Source of the DNA: Bacteroidales bacterium UBA5515
GTDB taxonomy: Bacteria > Bacteroidota > Bacteroidia > Bacteroidales > P3
Length of the DNA: 47,331 nucleotides
Assembly (NCBI GenBank): GCA_002423895.1
Contig: DIOL01000004.1
Coordinates: 1-47,331, forward strand
Reading direction: 5' to 3'
The translations under genes were made by a program, and so were the position numbers. This document shows positions 26,525-35,200 of the stretch, in pieces. The notes beneath the pieces were generated by a model. That model did not search any database. It had not been told where the DNA came from and saw only the letters and a list, made by a program, of their open reading frames with translations. The first letter of the stretch is position 1. Each line of letters begins with the position of its first letter.

Positions 26525-27913
26525 ATGAAAAGATTTATTCCGATTATAACTATTTTGTTTTGTTCCCTTATTGCTTTATCGCAAAATGTAACAATAAAAG
26601 GAAATATTATTGCCTCATCTGATGGGCTGCCTGTTAAAGATGTTAATATTTCTGTGAAAAGTAAAACTATCGGAACTTCTTCTGATGAGAAAGGTAATTT
26701 TATTCTTAAGAATGTGTCTTTGCCTTGTGATTTAAAAATCTCTCATATTGCTTATCTGTCTAAAGAAGTTTCATTAACCAAGAAAGATATTTCAAAAAAG
26801 AATACTATTAATTTAAATATTTCTCTTGCTGACAAGACCACCCCTATTTCTGAAATCATAATTAGAACTAAACCTTATTACAGGTTAGAAAGGTTGGTTT
26901 ATGATTTTGAAATAGATGACAATTACCTGTATATAATTTCAAATAAAAAAGATAAAAAGCATCTATCAGTTTTCACATTTGAAGACTACAGGAAAAGGAC
27001 ACAGGAGATTCCAAAAGAATGTAATGAGATAAGTTATGATTTACAAGACATATTAAGAGTAAAGAATAGTGATAAAGCTGAGTATTATAAATTGCTTTTT
27101 GATAAAAAATTCAACATAAGCCTTGAACATCAAAGTTGTGATAATATTGAAAGAGGAGCACAATTAATATATTTTGATACAGATAGTTACAATCCAAGAA
27201 GCAAGGAGCATTTTGGTTTATTTTGGAGTGAGACATATAATTTTGCTTGGAATAAATTTTATATTATCCCTTCTTTTGATGAGAATATGTTTTTCTTTAC
27301 TTTTTGGAATAAGAATAATACATTTCTTTTATATCTTATTACAAAAGAAAATGAAAGATTAGAATATAAGGTTGTTTATTATACAACCCATAGATGTGGA
27401 GATTGGTTTTCTAATTATGGATATTCTTCTAATATTGATGATTCTTCCATATTAAAATCTATTAAAGATAATTTTGGGTATCTTCTATCATTAGGTACTT
27501 TTTATCTTTATGGGAAACTTCCCTTATTTGTAAAAGTTATAGACAATAATCTTTATTTATTAAACTTTGATGTAATGAAGATTTACAAGTTAGATAATAA
27601 CGGGGTTTTAGTCTCAACAATAGAGATTGATGATTATTTTGCAAATATTGATTACATTTACTTAAATGATATTATTCTTAATCAAGACAATAATAAAGTT
27701 TATGTACGCTATCAATCTTCCAAAACAACTTTAAAAGAAATAGACTTAACAACAGGGAAATATATTAGAACTATTAAGCTTCCTCAAAACAAGATAGAGA
27801 AGATTAGGATTATTAAAGATTATATTTACTACACTGCTGCAGTAGAAGGAGCAAATGCTTTAGAAAGACAACTATTTAAACTAAAGATTAATGATGAGCT
27901 AACACAAGAATAA
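26525..27913 (+). CDS. Secreted protein: CarboxypepD_reg-like domain plus propeller-like C-terminus, copy 2
   Basis: This 462-residue paralogue of the preceding gene has the same order: signal peptide, CarboxypepD_reg-like domain (about 18-105) and propeller-like remainder (YDFEIDDNYLYIISNKKDKK, LKEIDLTTGKYIRTI). The first ~160 coding bases after the signal peptide are almost identical to copy 1, with runs of 31 and 43 identical bases, while the later parts differ strongly. That contrast points to gene conversion or recent exchange of the N-terminal module. The start lies 4 bases after the previous stop, so the two genes form one unit. Its stop is followed 7 bases later by array A7. Confidence 0.72.
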   Translation: MKRFIPIITILFCSLIALSQNVTIKGNIIASSDGLPVKDVNISVKSKTIGTSSDEKGNFILKNVSLPCDLKISHIAYLSKEVSLTKKDISKKNTINLNISLADKTTPISEIIIRTKPYYRLERLVYDFEIDDNYLYIISNKKDKKHLSVFTFEDYRKRTQEIPKECNEISYDLQDILRVKNSDKAEYYKLLFDKKFNISLEHQSCDNIERGAQLIYFDTDSYNPRSKEHFGLFWSETYNFAWNKFYIIPSFDENMFFFTFWNKNNTFLLYLITKENERLEYKVVYYTTHRCGDWFSNYGYSSNIDDSSILKSIKDNFGYLLSLGTFYLYGKLPLFVKVIDNNLYLLNFDVMKIYKLDNNGVLVSTIEIDDYFANIDYIYLNDIILNQDNNKVYVRYQSSKTTLKEIDLTTGKYIRTIKLPQNKIEKIRIIKDYIYYTAAVEGANALERQLFKLKINDELTQE

Positions 27914-27920
27914 AAAAACA

Positions 27921-28029
27921 TCAATCATAATTAAAAATATAAAGGACATATACAAAAATATAAGGGACATAAATGAAAATATAAGGGACATATTTCCAAA
28001 TATAAAGGACTTATTTCCAATTATGATTG
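27921..28029 (+). repeat. 21-bp-period array A7 (ATATAAGGGACATAT word), mirror-symmetric flanks
   Basis: Four units of the form ATAT-AARGGAC-ATAT have GGAC at 27944, 27965, 27986 and 28007, exactly 21 apart. They are bracketed by TCAATCATAATT (centre 27927.5) and its inverse AATTATGATTGG (centre 28023.5), each 16.5 bases from the nearest unit. The element is symmetric about 27975.5. It lies between convergent genes. Reverse-complemented, the unit contains GTCCCTTATA, like units in A8. Confidence 0.85.
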
Positions 28030-28138
28030 GGTTTTTCACTCTTCACTTTTCACTAAATAAAGGTAAGTTTTTTATTCCTAAAAGTTAATCAAGTTATCGA
28101 AGTTACCATGCTTTAATAATCAATAAAAAGGACTGGTG

Positions 28139-28993
28139 TTATTCTTCTAATTTAATTAGCCCTTGATTAATCATATTATAGATTTTGTTTTTGCTTATTC
28201 CCAATTTCTCAGCAACGTAATATACTTTATTATCATACTTTTCAAGGAAATGAGACACAATTTCTGCTTCATACTCTTTTAATGTTTTTTCTTTTGAGAA
28301 GAAGCATTCTGCTTGGTTGCCTTTTGGAAGATAGATTTCTTCTGGATAAATTATTGAAGAGCTTGAAGTCATTAGTGTTAGTTCAATGATTGCTCTTAGC
28401 TCTCTGAAATTTTGAGGATAATGGTAAGACATCAGCAATTTCTTTGCTCCATTGCTTAATTGCTTTAATGGTTTCCTATTTTTCTTGCAATAATCCAAAA
28501 TAAAGATATTGGCTAAATCAATTATCTCCTCTCCAAAATACCTTAAGGCAGTAAGTTCAATCACCATTTCACTTAGAAGATTATATAATTCAAAAATAAA
28601 TCTACCTTTTTCTACTTCTTCTATAAGGTTCTTAGTTGTTGATGCAATAAACCTTATATTGTACTGCTTTGATTTAAGGCTATTTTGGTCTTTGACTTTC
28701 TTTGTTTTAATAAATTCAATTAGGTTTAACTGATTATCATGCTCTAAATTGGCAATCTCATCCAAATATAAGGTTCCTTCATCGGCTGTTTCCAAATAGG
28801 AAAATTTATTAGTCAGTTTTGTTATTGTTGTTACATTAAGAGTTACGAAAGTATTGCTCTTTCTTAATGAATTATTGTGAATAGATTGTGCAGTGTATTC
28901 TTTTCCAGAACCCAGCTCTCCTCTAATAAGAACATTCTGATCACTGTTTGATGCTTCTAAAATTAAACTACCTAATTTTTTGATTTCCGACAT
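28139..28993 (-). CDS. Degenerate sigma-54-activator-type AAA+ protein with Fis-type HTH
   Basis: This 284-residue protein has a bacterial enhancer-binding protein layout without a receiver domain, as in PspF. I choose ATG 28993 (MSEIKKLG), with an AAAAGGGAA ribosome site; the frame is open to a TTG at 29008. Walker A is GELGSGKE and Walker B is TLYLDEI. The segment that should carry the sigma-54-contact loop GAFTGA is missing. The arginine-finger region reads GRFIFELYNLL, with both expected arginines absent. A C-terminal helix-turn-helix (VAEKLGISKNKIYNMI) remains. It probably binds DNA and perhaps ATP, but is unlikely to activate sigma-54 promoters in the usual way. It is last in an operon with two secreted-protein genes. 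Confidence 0.82.
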   Translation of the reverse strand: MSEIKKLGSLILEASNSDQNVLIRGELGSGKEYTAQSIHNNSLRKSNTFVTLNVTTITKLTNKFSYLETADEGTLYLDEIANLEHDNQLNLIEFIKTKKVKDQNSLKSKQYNIRFIASTTKNLIEEVEKGRFIFELYNLLSEMVIELTALRYFGEEIIDLANIFILDYCKKNRKPLKQLSNGAKKLLMSYHYPQNFRELRAIIELTLMTSSSSIIYPEEIYLPKGNQAECFFSKEKTLKEYEAEIVSHFLEKYDNKVYYVAEKLGISKNKIYNMINQGLIKLEE

Positions 28994-29033
28994 TTCCCTT
29001 TTAAACAAAAATAATCAACTACAAAAGAAATTC

Positions 29034-30074
29034 CTACTTAACTATCTTGAATGTTTTAGTGAAACTGGTTGACTCTAATTTAACTATATAAAGCCCTCTA
29101 TTTTGATTTGAAATATCAATTGAGGTTTGAATAATTCCACTATTAGGCTTATTTAACTTAGCACCTATCAACTTAGCATTAATATCAAATAATGAAATAT
29201 TTAAATCCTCTTCAATGTTTTTTACATCAATCTTAATTGAGCTTTCTTTTTCATTGTAATAAATATTTGCTGAAATACTATTTGCCAATACATCATTTGT
29301 GGAAAGTTGAGTTAAATTCCAATGAGTTAAACTATCCATAACAATTGCGTTTACTATTTGCTGATATCTTTGTGCAGTTTCAGCACTCAATTGATAATTG
29401 AATGATGAGTTTACATTTTCTTTAAAGATTGAGGAATAAAGAACACAAGCAGCTAAATAGGAACCATCGTATGATGGATGTGAATTATCGGAACTATGTA
29501 GTACATAATTTGAATCTAAGTTAATTGAATAACGCCAAGCAGCTCCAATTGGTGCAACAGATGACTGGAAGTCCAAAGACATTTGTCTATAATTATTATA
29601 TAGTTCTTGAGACATTGAAGAATATGTGCAAAATGGAGGATAAAAAGGGCAATTTGTAGCATCTCCATATCTATATCCCCAAGTCATAAAGAAAATAACT
29701 TTACCATTTGGATTATATGCTTTGAAAAGAGAGTCTAATTTTTGTGCATAAGGATAAACTTCGCTTAAAAATTGTCCTTGAGGGAACGCAACTTCTTGGC
29801 TTTGACCTTGAAGAATCATAAAATCAAATCCTCCTTGTTTAATTGTATTTATTACTGAAGAGTTATTCCAATGTGTTTGAAAACGTGCCCCTCCAGAAAG
29901 AAACTCTGTAGACTGAATTTCTTTTTCTTGACTTTGACTCAATCTTTCAACAATATCTGTTAAATCGTTTACATAAGTGTAACTATTACCAAGATAAAGT
30001 ACTTTTGTTGGAGTTTGTGCAAATACGCAAAGATTTATTAGAATGAATGATACTAATAATATTGATCTTTTCAT
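29034..30074 (-). CDS. SGNH-type hydrolase with T9SS type A sorting domain
   Basis: This 346-residue secreted protein has a signal peptide ending at VFAQ. The SGNH/GDSL pattern is visible: block I LYLGNSYT (nucleophile Ser in GNS), block II Gly in LSGGARF, block III GQSQE in place of GxND, and block V DNSHPS with the Asp-His pair. Such enzymes are esterases or lipases acting on lipids or acylated glycans. The last ~80 residues form a type A T9SS sorting domain (ISLFDINAKLIG, then GLYIVKLES and a basic end), implying secretion across the outer membrane by the type IX system. It starts 14 bases after the preceding gene, behind a GGGG-rich ribosome site. Confidence 0.82.
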   Translation of the reverse strand: MKRSILLVSFILINLCVFAQTPTKVLYLGNSYTYVNDLTDIVERLSQSQEKEIQSTEFLSGGARFQTHWNNSSVINTIKQGGFDFMILQGQSQEVAFPQGQFLSEVYPYAQKLDSLFKAYNPNGKVIFFMTWGYRYGDATNCPFYPPFCTYSSMSQELYNNYRQMSLDFQSSVAPIGAAWRYSINLDSNYVLHSSDNSHPSYDGSYLAACVLYSSIFKENVNSSFNYQLSAETAQRYQQIVNAIVMDSLTHWNLTQLSTNDVLANSISANIYYNEKESSIKIDVKNIEEDLNISLFDINAKLIGAKLNKPNSGIIQTSIDISNQNRGLYIVKLESTSFTKTFKIVK

Positions 30075-30088
30075 CTTTTTCCCCTTTT

Positions 30089-31681
30089 TTAACGAGTTCC
30101 AACACTACCTATAACATTATTATCTTGATAATGTCCTAAGAATAGAATTTCTTTATCAAAAGTTAAGAATAATGTTTTGAAGAAAGGCATCTTATTGATT
30201 TTGGAGTTATAAGCTTCATGCCAGCGCCATGAGCCATCATTATAAATTTGAACAAAATTTACTTGAGTTCTTGACTTATCAGAGTCGTAATTTCTAACTG
30301 GCCAAAAACTATTAGCATCATAATTTGCTTGATGGTCATTAAACATTAAGTAAATTCCATAACGATCTTTTGTTAAAGCATAAGAATTAAACTGATCGCT
30401 TCCTTGATAAGTCTTTTGACGTTTAGGGATATAAGAATTTCCGCTTATAAAACCTGTTTTGTCAACATTTGTGATAATAATATCTCTATAGAAATTTGCA
30501 TTTTCTCCAGTTGGTTCTTCTCCTCTTCTCTTTGGTGGTTGAACTTTAGAAGCAAATTTTTGTTCTCCAACCATTATACAATTACCTCCAACCATTGGAT
30601 AAAGATGATCTACTGTTGCAATCATATCTGATGGATAAGGCAAACCTGATTTTTCATTTATATCATCATCTGTCTCATATTCCTTAAATTCTAATGTTGA
30701 AGAGTTTTTCTTAAATCCTCTTCTATGGTCATATATAAAAGAGAAAGAGCCAACAGCAAGATTAGGTTTATCGGTTGATGTGCTGTAATAACCAGCCACT
30801 AAATAATCTTCTTCAAATCCGAAAGCACATTTAATATCTGTTGCCCAAGCCTTATCTAATTGTTCTTCATGACTTCTTTCCTCAAATTCATTAACCCAAA
30901 TTAAATGAACCTTTCCATCTGTATATATTTTCTTTTTGCTTGTTGAAAAAGAATTTATTGCAAGCAAACTTCTCGTTCCATCATTACTTACTGCAATGTC
31001 TTTTATTAAGTATGCACTATTACTAACATTAAGTTTATGAGTTTTATCCCATAAAAGACGCATTTGATCATCATAAACTTCAATATTAACTCCCTTACCT
31101 GAAGTATCGTTTGTTAGGAATCCAAAAGCTAACTTTGATTTATTTTCTGAGAAATTAAAAAGATATGGTTTTTGTCCTTCAATTGAGAAATAGTTATAAG
31201 ATTTAAATTTAATAGGTCTCTCTCCTATCAAACGCATATCTTTTGTATGGAAAAACTGATAGTAAAGATTTGCTTTTCCTGTCGTTATTTGTTGTGCTTG
31301 TTTATTTTTTTTTGAAATGCCTTTCTTTTCAACAGCTTTATCTTCAGAAACTCTACTTAGAACAAAACCGATTAATTCACCAGAACGCCAAGTATGTTCA
31401 ATTTTAAAAGATGAATGCCCAAAATCCATTTTATATATCTTTTGAACATCCTTATTCTTATCTATTCTTGCCATATAGTAGTTTAACTTAAACTCTCCCC
31501 CTCCTTCATATTCATTCAATAAGTACCACATATAATATCCATCATGATCTTCCATAACTATTTGAGCATCTTCGCAAGATTCAATTATATTGTAAAATCT
31601 TTGTCCCCAAGTTACATCAATTTGAGCCATAGAAGCAAAGGAGCATAATAAAATTGCTATTGATAATAAAACTCTTTTCAT
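30089..31681 (-). CDS. Exported protein of unknown function, propeller-like
   Basis: I do not recognise this 530-residue protein family. A signal peptide ends at SMAQ. The remainder alternates short beta strands with Asp/Asn-rich turns, for example YMARIDKNKDVQKIY, KLAFGFLTNDTSG and AVSNDGTRSLLAINS, which suggests a beta-propeller. A charged spacer with KKGISKKNKQ lies near residue 125. No catalytic motif is visible. It is the first gene of the minus-strand operon that continues into the SGNH hydrolase and the AAA+ protein, so it may act with the hydrolase at the cell surface (inference). Confidence 0.65.
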   Translation of the reverse strand: MKRVLLSIAILLCSFASMAQIDVTWGQRFYNIIESCEDAQIVMEDHDGYYMWYLLNEYEGGGEFKLNYYMARIDKNKDVQKIYKMDFGHSSFKIEHTWRSGELIGFVLSRVSEDKAVEKKGISKKNKQAQQITTGKANLYYQFFHTKDMRLIGERPIKFKSYNYFSIEGQKPYLFNFSENKSKLAFGFLTNDTSGKGVNIEVYDDQMRLLWDKTHKLNVSNSAYLIKDIAVSNDGTRSLLAINSFSTSKKKIYTDGKVHLIWVNEFEERSHEEQLDKAWATDIKCAFGFEEDYLVAGYYSTSTDKPNLAVGSFSFIYDHRRGFKKNSSTLEFKEYETDDDINEKSGLPYPSDMIATVDHLYPMVGGNCIMVGEQKFASKVQPPKRRGEEPTGENANFYRDIIITNVDKTGFISGNSYIPKRQKTYQGSDQFNSYALTKDRYGIYLMFNDHQANYDANSFWPVRNYDSDKSRTQVNFVQIYNDGSWRWHEAYNSKINKMPFFKTLFLTFDKEILFLGHYQDNNVIGSVGTR

Positions 31682-31714
31682 ACTTTTTCCTTAATTAATA
31701 TCGTTTTCAAAGGG

Positions 31715-31722
31715 CAAATATA
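31715..31722 (-). promoter_or_regulatory. -7 element for the 31681-28139 operon
   Basis: CAAATATA on the + strand is TATATTTG on the minus strand, 34 bases before the start codon at 31681. Confidence 0.5.
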
Positions 31723-31831
31723 CAGAAATATTTACCAGTTCAGTAAACTTTTCCAAATTTTCTTGTCTAAGCTTATGTATTAAATTAACATGAAATAATT
31801 ATTTTAATTGTTTTCGAACTATCTAAAATTG

Positions 31832-31839
31832 TAATTTTG
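31832..31839 (+). promoter_or_regulatory. -7 element for the TonB receptor
   Basis: TAATTTTG matches TAnnTTTG, with a TTG at 31808-31810 giving a 21-base gap. It lies 24 bases before the ATG. Confidence 0.6.
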
Positions 31840-31862
31840 CAAATCAAATAAATAAAAATAAA

Positions 31863-34523
31863 ATGAACAAATCAACTAAATCAATACTAACTATTATATT
31901 AAGTATATTTATTCTATCTCTTTCTTCAACAGAACTAACTTTTGCTCAACAAAAATCAAAAGGGCCTAATCAAGGAGATGTGTCTTCAAAACCTTCTGGC
32001 ACTAACATTAGCAAACCTAAAGGAAAACTATTTGGAAAAGTTATTGATGCATCAAGCAATGAAGCTATGCAATATGTGAATGTTGTTATTCTTAGAGCAA
32101 AAGATTCTTCATTAGTTAATGGAACTATTACTGATGAAAAAGGGAACTTTGTTTTACAATCAGATCTTGGTAATTATCTTCTTCGCTTTTCATTTATTGG
32201 TTATAAAGAAATGTACAAGCCAATTAAAGTATCTAAAAAAGATATTGACTTGGGTATAATTAATTTAAATCTTGGAGCTGAAACATTGCAGGGAGTTGAA
32301 ATTACAGCTGAAAGAAGCATGATGGAATATCAACTTGACAAAAGAGTTGTAAATGTTGACAAAAATCTTGTTAGTAGTGGAGGTTCTGCAACAGATGTTT
32401 TAGAAAATGTACCTTCTGTTTCTGTTGACCAAGATGGAAATGTTTCTTTAAGAGGAAGTGGAAATGTTACTGTTTTGGTTGATGGCAGACCAAGTGAATT
32501 GCTTGGAAGCGATCTTCAAACTGTTTTGGAACAAATACCTTCTGCAACTATTGCAAGTGTTGAAGTTATAACAAACCCTTCTGCAAAATATAATCCTGAA
32601 GGAATGAGTGGTATTATTAATATTGTTTTAAAGGAAAAAGGCAATAAAGGATTTAATGGTTCTGTTTCTGCATCCACTGGAGTTGGAATAAATGATGAGA
32701 TAAAAACAAATGAAAAAATGAATACTGATAAATCTCTTTTCCCTCAATCAAGTGTATCTGCTCAACTAAACTATTCTGCAAAGAAATACGCTATATTTTT
32801 TAATGGAGATATAAGATATTTTGAATCCTCAAGTAATGGGTTTAATGAAAAAACAATGTTATCCAACAACCAAACTCTTTTACAAAATAGATACACTGAT
32901 GGTGACAGACTTGGAAGAGGATTTAAGATTGGAGGTGATTGGTATATAAATGATAAAAACACTCTTAGTTTATCTTATAATTTAAGAAAAGGAGGAAATT
33001 CTCCAAAAGGAATAAGTAAAGAGTATTTATTTGCATCAGATAAAATGAATCCTAATGACAGTTTAAATCCTAATAATTATTATGGATTAGAAACTGGAAC
33101 AAGATCAATGTTCTTTCAAAATATAACCCTTAATTATGAAAAGAAGTTTAAAAAGAAAGATCAAATACTAACTCTTGATGCAAACTGGAATTTTGGAGAG
33201 TTTTCAAATGACAATACTCAAATAAGAAGTTTTGAAGAAGGTTCAGATGAAACTTTCTACTTGAATAATGTTTCAAAATCAAATAATGATAGAGCTTTTG
33301 TAACTCTTAATTATGTTCATCCTTTTTCAGAATCCTTAAAACTGGAAACTGGATACAACCTAAACTATGTAAATACAAATGCAAATTATGATTATTTCCC
33401 TTCAAGAGATATGATTAAGGACGATAGCATGAGTTATATTTTTAAATATAAGGAATCTGTTCATGCTGTTTATGGAACTTTGGGATATAGCTTCAATAAA
33501 AAACTATCTGCTCAACTTGGACTTAGATTAGAACAAGTTTTTAGAGATGGTTCAAAACTTCAAAACAATGAAGAATTATTCTTCCCTAAAGATCAAGACA
33601 CAAAAAATTATTTCAGTGTTTACCCAACCCTTCATATTTCATATAATTTCACTGATTCTCAATCTGGACAAATTTCTTATTCAAGAAGAATTAGAAGACC
33701 AGACCCTTGGTCATTATCTCCATACATAGATATAAACAATCTTTCTTATATTCGTTTTGGAAATCCTGATATAATGCCAGAATATACCGATGCTTTTGAA
33801 GTTGGTTATTCTAAAATCTTTCCTACAACAACAATATTCACTTCTTTATATTACAGGGTAACAAATAACGCAATAACTCATTTCAATTTCTTATGGAATG
33901 AAGCTAATGCAAGACAATATGGTTTTGATTGGGTTTGGGATGTTGCAGGTGCACAATATGCAGACGGACAAAGAATTGCAAACACTTCTTTAAATCTTAC
34001 TAAGAGTTCAAATTATGGTGCTGAACTTATAATTGACCAAAAAATAACAAAGTGGTGGAAAGCTAATTTAAGTGGAAATATTTATGGAATGTATGAAGAT
34101 GGAAGAGAGTTTGGAGGAAATCTTGTTCAAACCCTCAATTGGGATGCTAAACTAAACACAACAATTTCTCTTCCTAAGAGCTGGGTTATTCAAATTTCTG
34201 GACAATATCAACCAAAAAGAGAAAACATTCAAGGATATTCCGATCCAATGTATTGGCTTGACCTTTCAGTGAAGAAAGATATTCTTAATAAAAAAGGAAA
34301 TCTTAGCTTGAGGTTCTCCGACATATTCAACACAAGAGAAAGGTCAAGATACACTTTCACAGAAAACTACAAAGAATACTCTGTTAACCACAGAACATCT
34401 CAATACGTTGTTTTATCATTTAGTTATCGTTTTGGAGCAGTTAATAAAGACCAAATGCAAAAACAAAGAAAACGTCAATCAGGAGAACAAAATGGTGAAT
34501 CAGATATGATGGGAGAAGAATAA
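31863..34523 (+). CDS. TonB-dependent outer-membrane receptor with CarboxypepD_reg N-terminus
   Basis: This 886-residue outer-membrane protein has a signal peptide to about residue 29 (LTFAQQ). A carboxypeptidase-regulatory-like domain follows at about 55-140 (LFGKVIDASSNEAMQYVNVV). The plug domain at about 150-260 has ENVPSVSVDQDGNVSLRGSG and PSAKYNPEGMSGIINIVLKE. The rest is a beta-barrel of the outer-membrane beta-barrel 3 type. The tail is polar (QMQKQRKRQSGEQNGE). The family imports or exports large substrates using TonB energy. No SusD-like partner is adjacent, so a SusCD pair is unlikely. The ligand is unknown. The next gene starts 6 bases after the stop. Confidence 0.88.
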   Translation: MNKSTKSILTIILSIFILSLSSTELTFAQQKSKGPNQGDVSSKPSGTNISKPKGKLFGKVIDASSNEAMQYVNVVILRAKDSSLVNGTITDEKGNFVLQSDLGNYLLRFSFIGYKEMYKPIKVSKKDIDLGIINLNLGAETLQGVEITAERSMMEYQLDKRVVNVDKNLVSSGGSATDVLENVPSVSVDQDGNVSLRGSGNVTVLVDGRPSELLGSDLQTVLEQIPSATIASVEVITNPSAKYNPEGMSGIINIVLKEKGNKGFNGSVSASTGVGINDEIKTNEKMNTDKSLFPQSSVSAQLNYSAKKYAIFFNGDIRYFESSSNGFNEKTMLSNNQTLLQNRYTDGDRLGRGFKIGGDWYINDKNTLSLSYNLRKGGNSPKGISKEYLFASDKMNPNDSLNPNNYYGLETGTRSMFFQNITLNYEKKFKKKDQILTLDANWNFGEFSNDNTQIRSFEEGSDETFYLNNVSKSNNDRAFVTLNYVHPFSESLKLETGYNLNYVNTNANYDYFPSRDMIKDDSMSYIFKYKESVHAVYGTLGYSFNKKLSAQLGLRLEQVFRDGSKLQNNEELFFPKDQDTKNYFSVYPTLHISYNFTDSQSGQISYSRRIRRPDPWSLSPYIDINNLSYIRFGNPDIMPEYTDAFEVGYSKIFPTTTIFTSLYYRVTNNAITHFNFLWNEANARQYGFDWVWDVAGAQYADGQRIANTSLNLTKSSNYGAELIIDQKITKWWKANLSGNIYGMYEDGREFGGNLVQTLNWDAKLNTTISLPKSWVIQISGQYQPKRENIQGYSDPMYWLDLSVKKDILNKKGNLSLRFSDIFNTRERSRYTFTENYKEYSVNHRTSQYVVLSFSYRFGAVNKDQMQKQRKRQSGEQNGESDMMGEE

Positions 34524-34529
34524 TTTTTA

Positions 34530-34934
34530 ATGAGCGAAGAAATTTTTGATATAATAAGGAAGAAATATGTTGCTTTAACCCCAGAAGAAAAGGTTAGGCA
34601 ACATATTATTTCTGTTCTTGTCAAAGACAAAAATATTCCTCAATCTCTTATTTCAGTAGAAGCACAAATTAAGGTTGGAAAACTAATAAAACGTTTTGAT
34701 ATTTTGGTTTATGACCGAGAGTTAAAACCTTGGATGATTATAGAATGCAAAAAAGAAGATATAGTTCTTAGTCCAGAAATCCTTAATCAAGCAATAAGGT
34801 ATAATAAAACCACAAATGCTCCTTATCTTTTTATTACAAACGGAATAGATTTCTTTTGTTTCAAAAATAATAATACTACTTCCCAATTAGAAAGACAGGA
34901 AAAGTTTCCAGATTTTCCATCCAGAATTTCTTAA
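34530..34934 (+). CDS. Stand-alone HsdR_N-like PD-(D/E)XK protein
   Basis: This is a single-domain protein of 134 residues resembling the N-terminal nuclease domain of type I restriction HsdR (HSDR_N_2). The catalytic pattern is Asp in RFDILVYD followed by MIIECKKE, i.e. D...ExK, and a conserved QAIRYN helix follows. No helicase, HsdM or HsdS is present, so this is not a restriction system in itself. Short proteins of this kind are, as I recall, common as single genes in Bacteroidota, with unknown roles in DNA processing. It starts 6 bases after the TonB receptor stop and is probably cotranscribed. Confidence 0.8.
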   Translation: MSEEIFDIIRKKYVALTPEEKVRQHIISVLVKDKNIPQSLISVEAQIKVGKLIKRFDILVYDRELKPWMIIECKKEDIVLSPEILNQAIRYNKTTNAPYLFITNGIDFFCFKNNNTTSQLERQEKFPDFPSRIS

Positions 34935-34940
34935 TAAAAA

Positions 34941-35019
34941 AAGTCCCTTATAAATAAATTTAAGTGCCGACTTTTTTCGCTTAAGTGCCGACTTTTTTTC
35001 ATTATGTCCCGTTTATTTT
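34941..35019 (+). repeat. 21-bp-period array A8 (GTGCCG/GTCCCG word)
   Basis: Four units begin at 34941 (AAGTCCCTTATAAATA), 34962 (AAGTGCCGACTTTTTT), 34983 (AAGTGCCGACTTTTTT) and 35004 (ATGTCCCGTTTATTTT), each exactly 21 bases apart. The middle two are identical to the central unit of A4. The array begins 7 bases after the stop of the HsdR_N-like gene. Confidence 0.85.
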
Positions 35020-35138
35020 TTAATAAAAAGGGATATTTTCTATTGAACTTTATTTATAAAGTTTAAGCTTGTTAAGACAATATCTTAATAAGGAGAAAAA
35101 ATGTATTGAAAATAATCTCTTATTCAAAATAAACTTCC

Positions 35139-35146
35139 TAACTTTG
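35139..35146 (+). promoter_or_regulatory. -7 element for korAB
   Basis: TAACTTTG matches TAnnTTTG, 55 bases before the korA ATG. No well-spaced -33 TTG is present. Confidence 0.55.
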
Positions 35147-35200
35147 CAAATTATTAAACACATTTAATTAGTTGAAGTTATTATCAAATATACAAACAAA

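Noticed and set aside
31863..34523. SusC of a polysaccharide utilisation locus
   Set aside because: No SusD-like gene or glycoside hydrolase is next to it, and the barrel resembles the other outer-membrane beta-barrel family.
34530..34934. Type I restriction-modification system
   Set aside because: Only the small nuclease-like domain is present; no motor, methylase or specificity gene.
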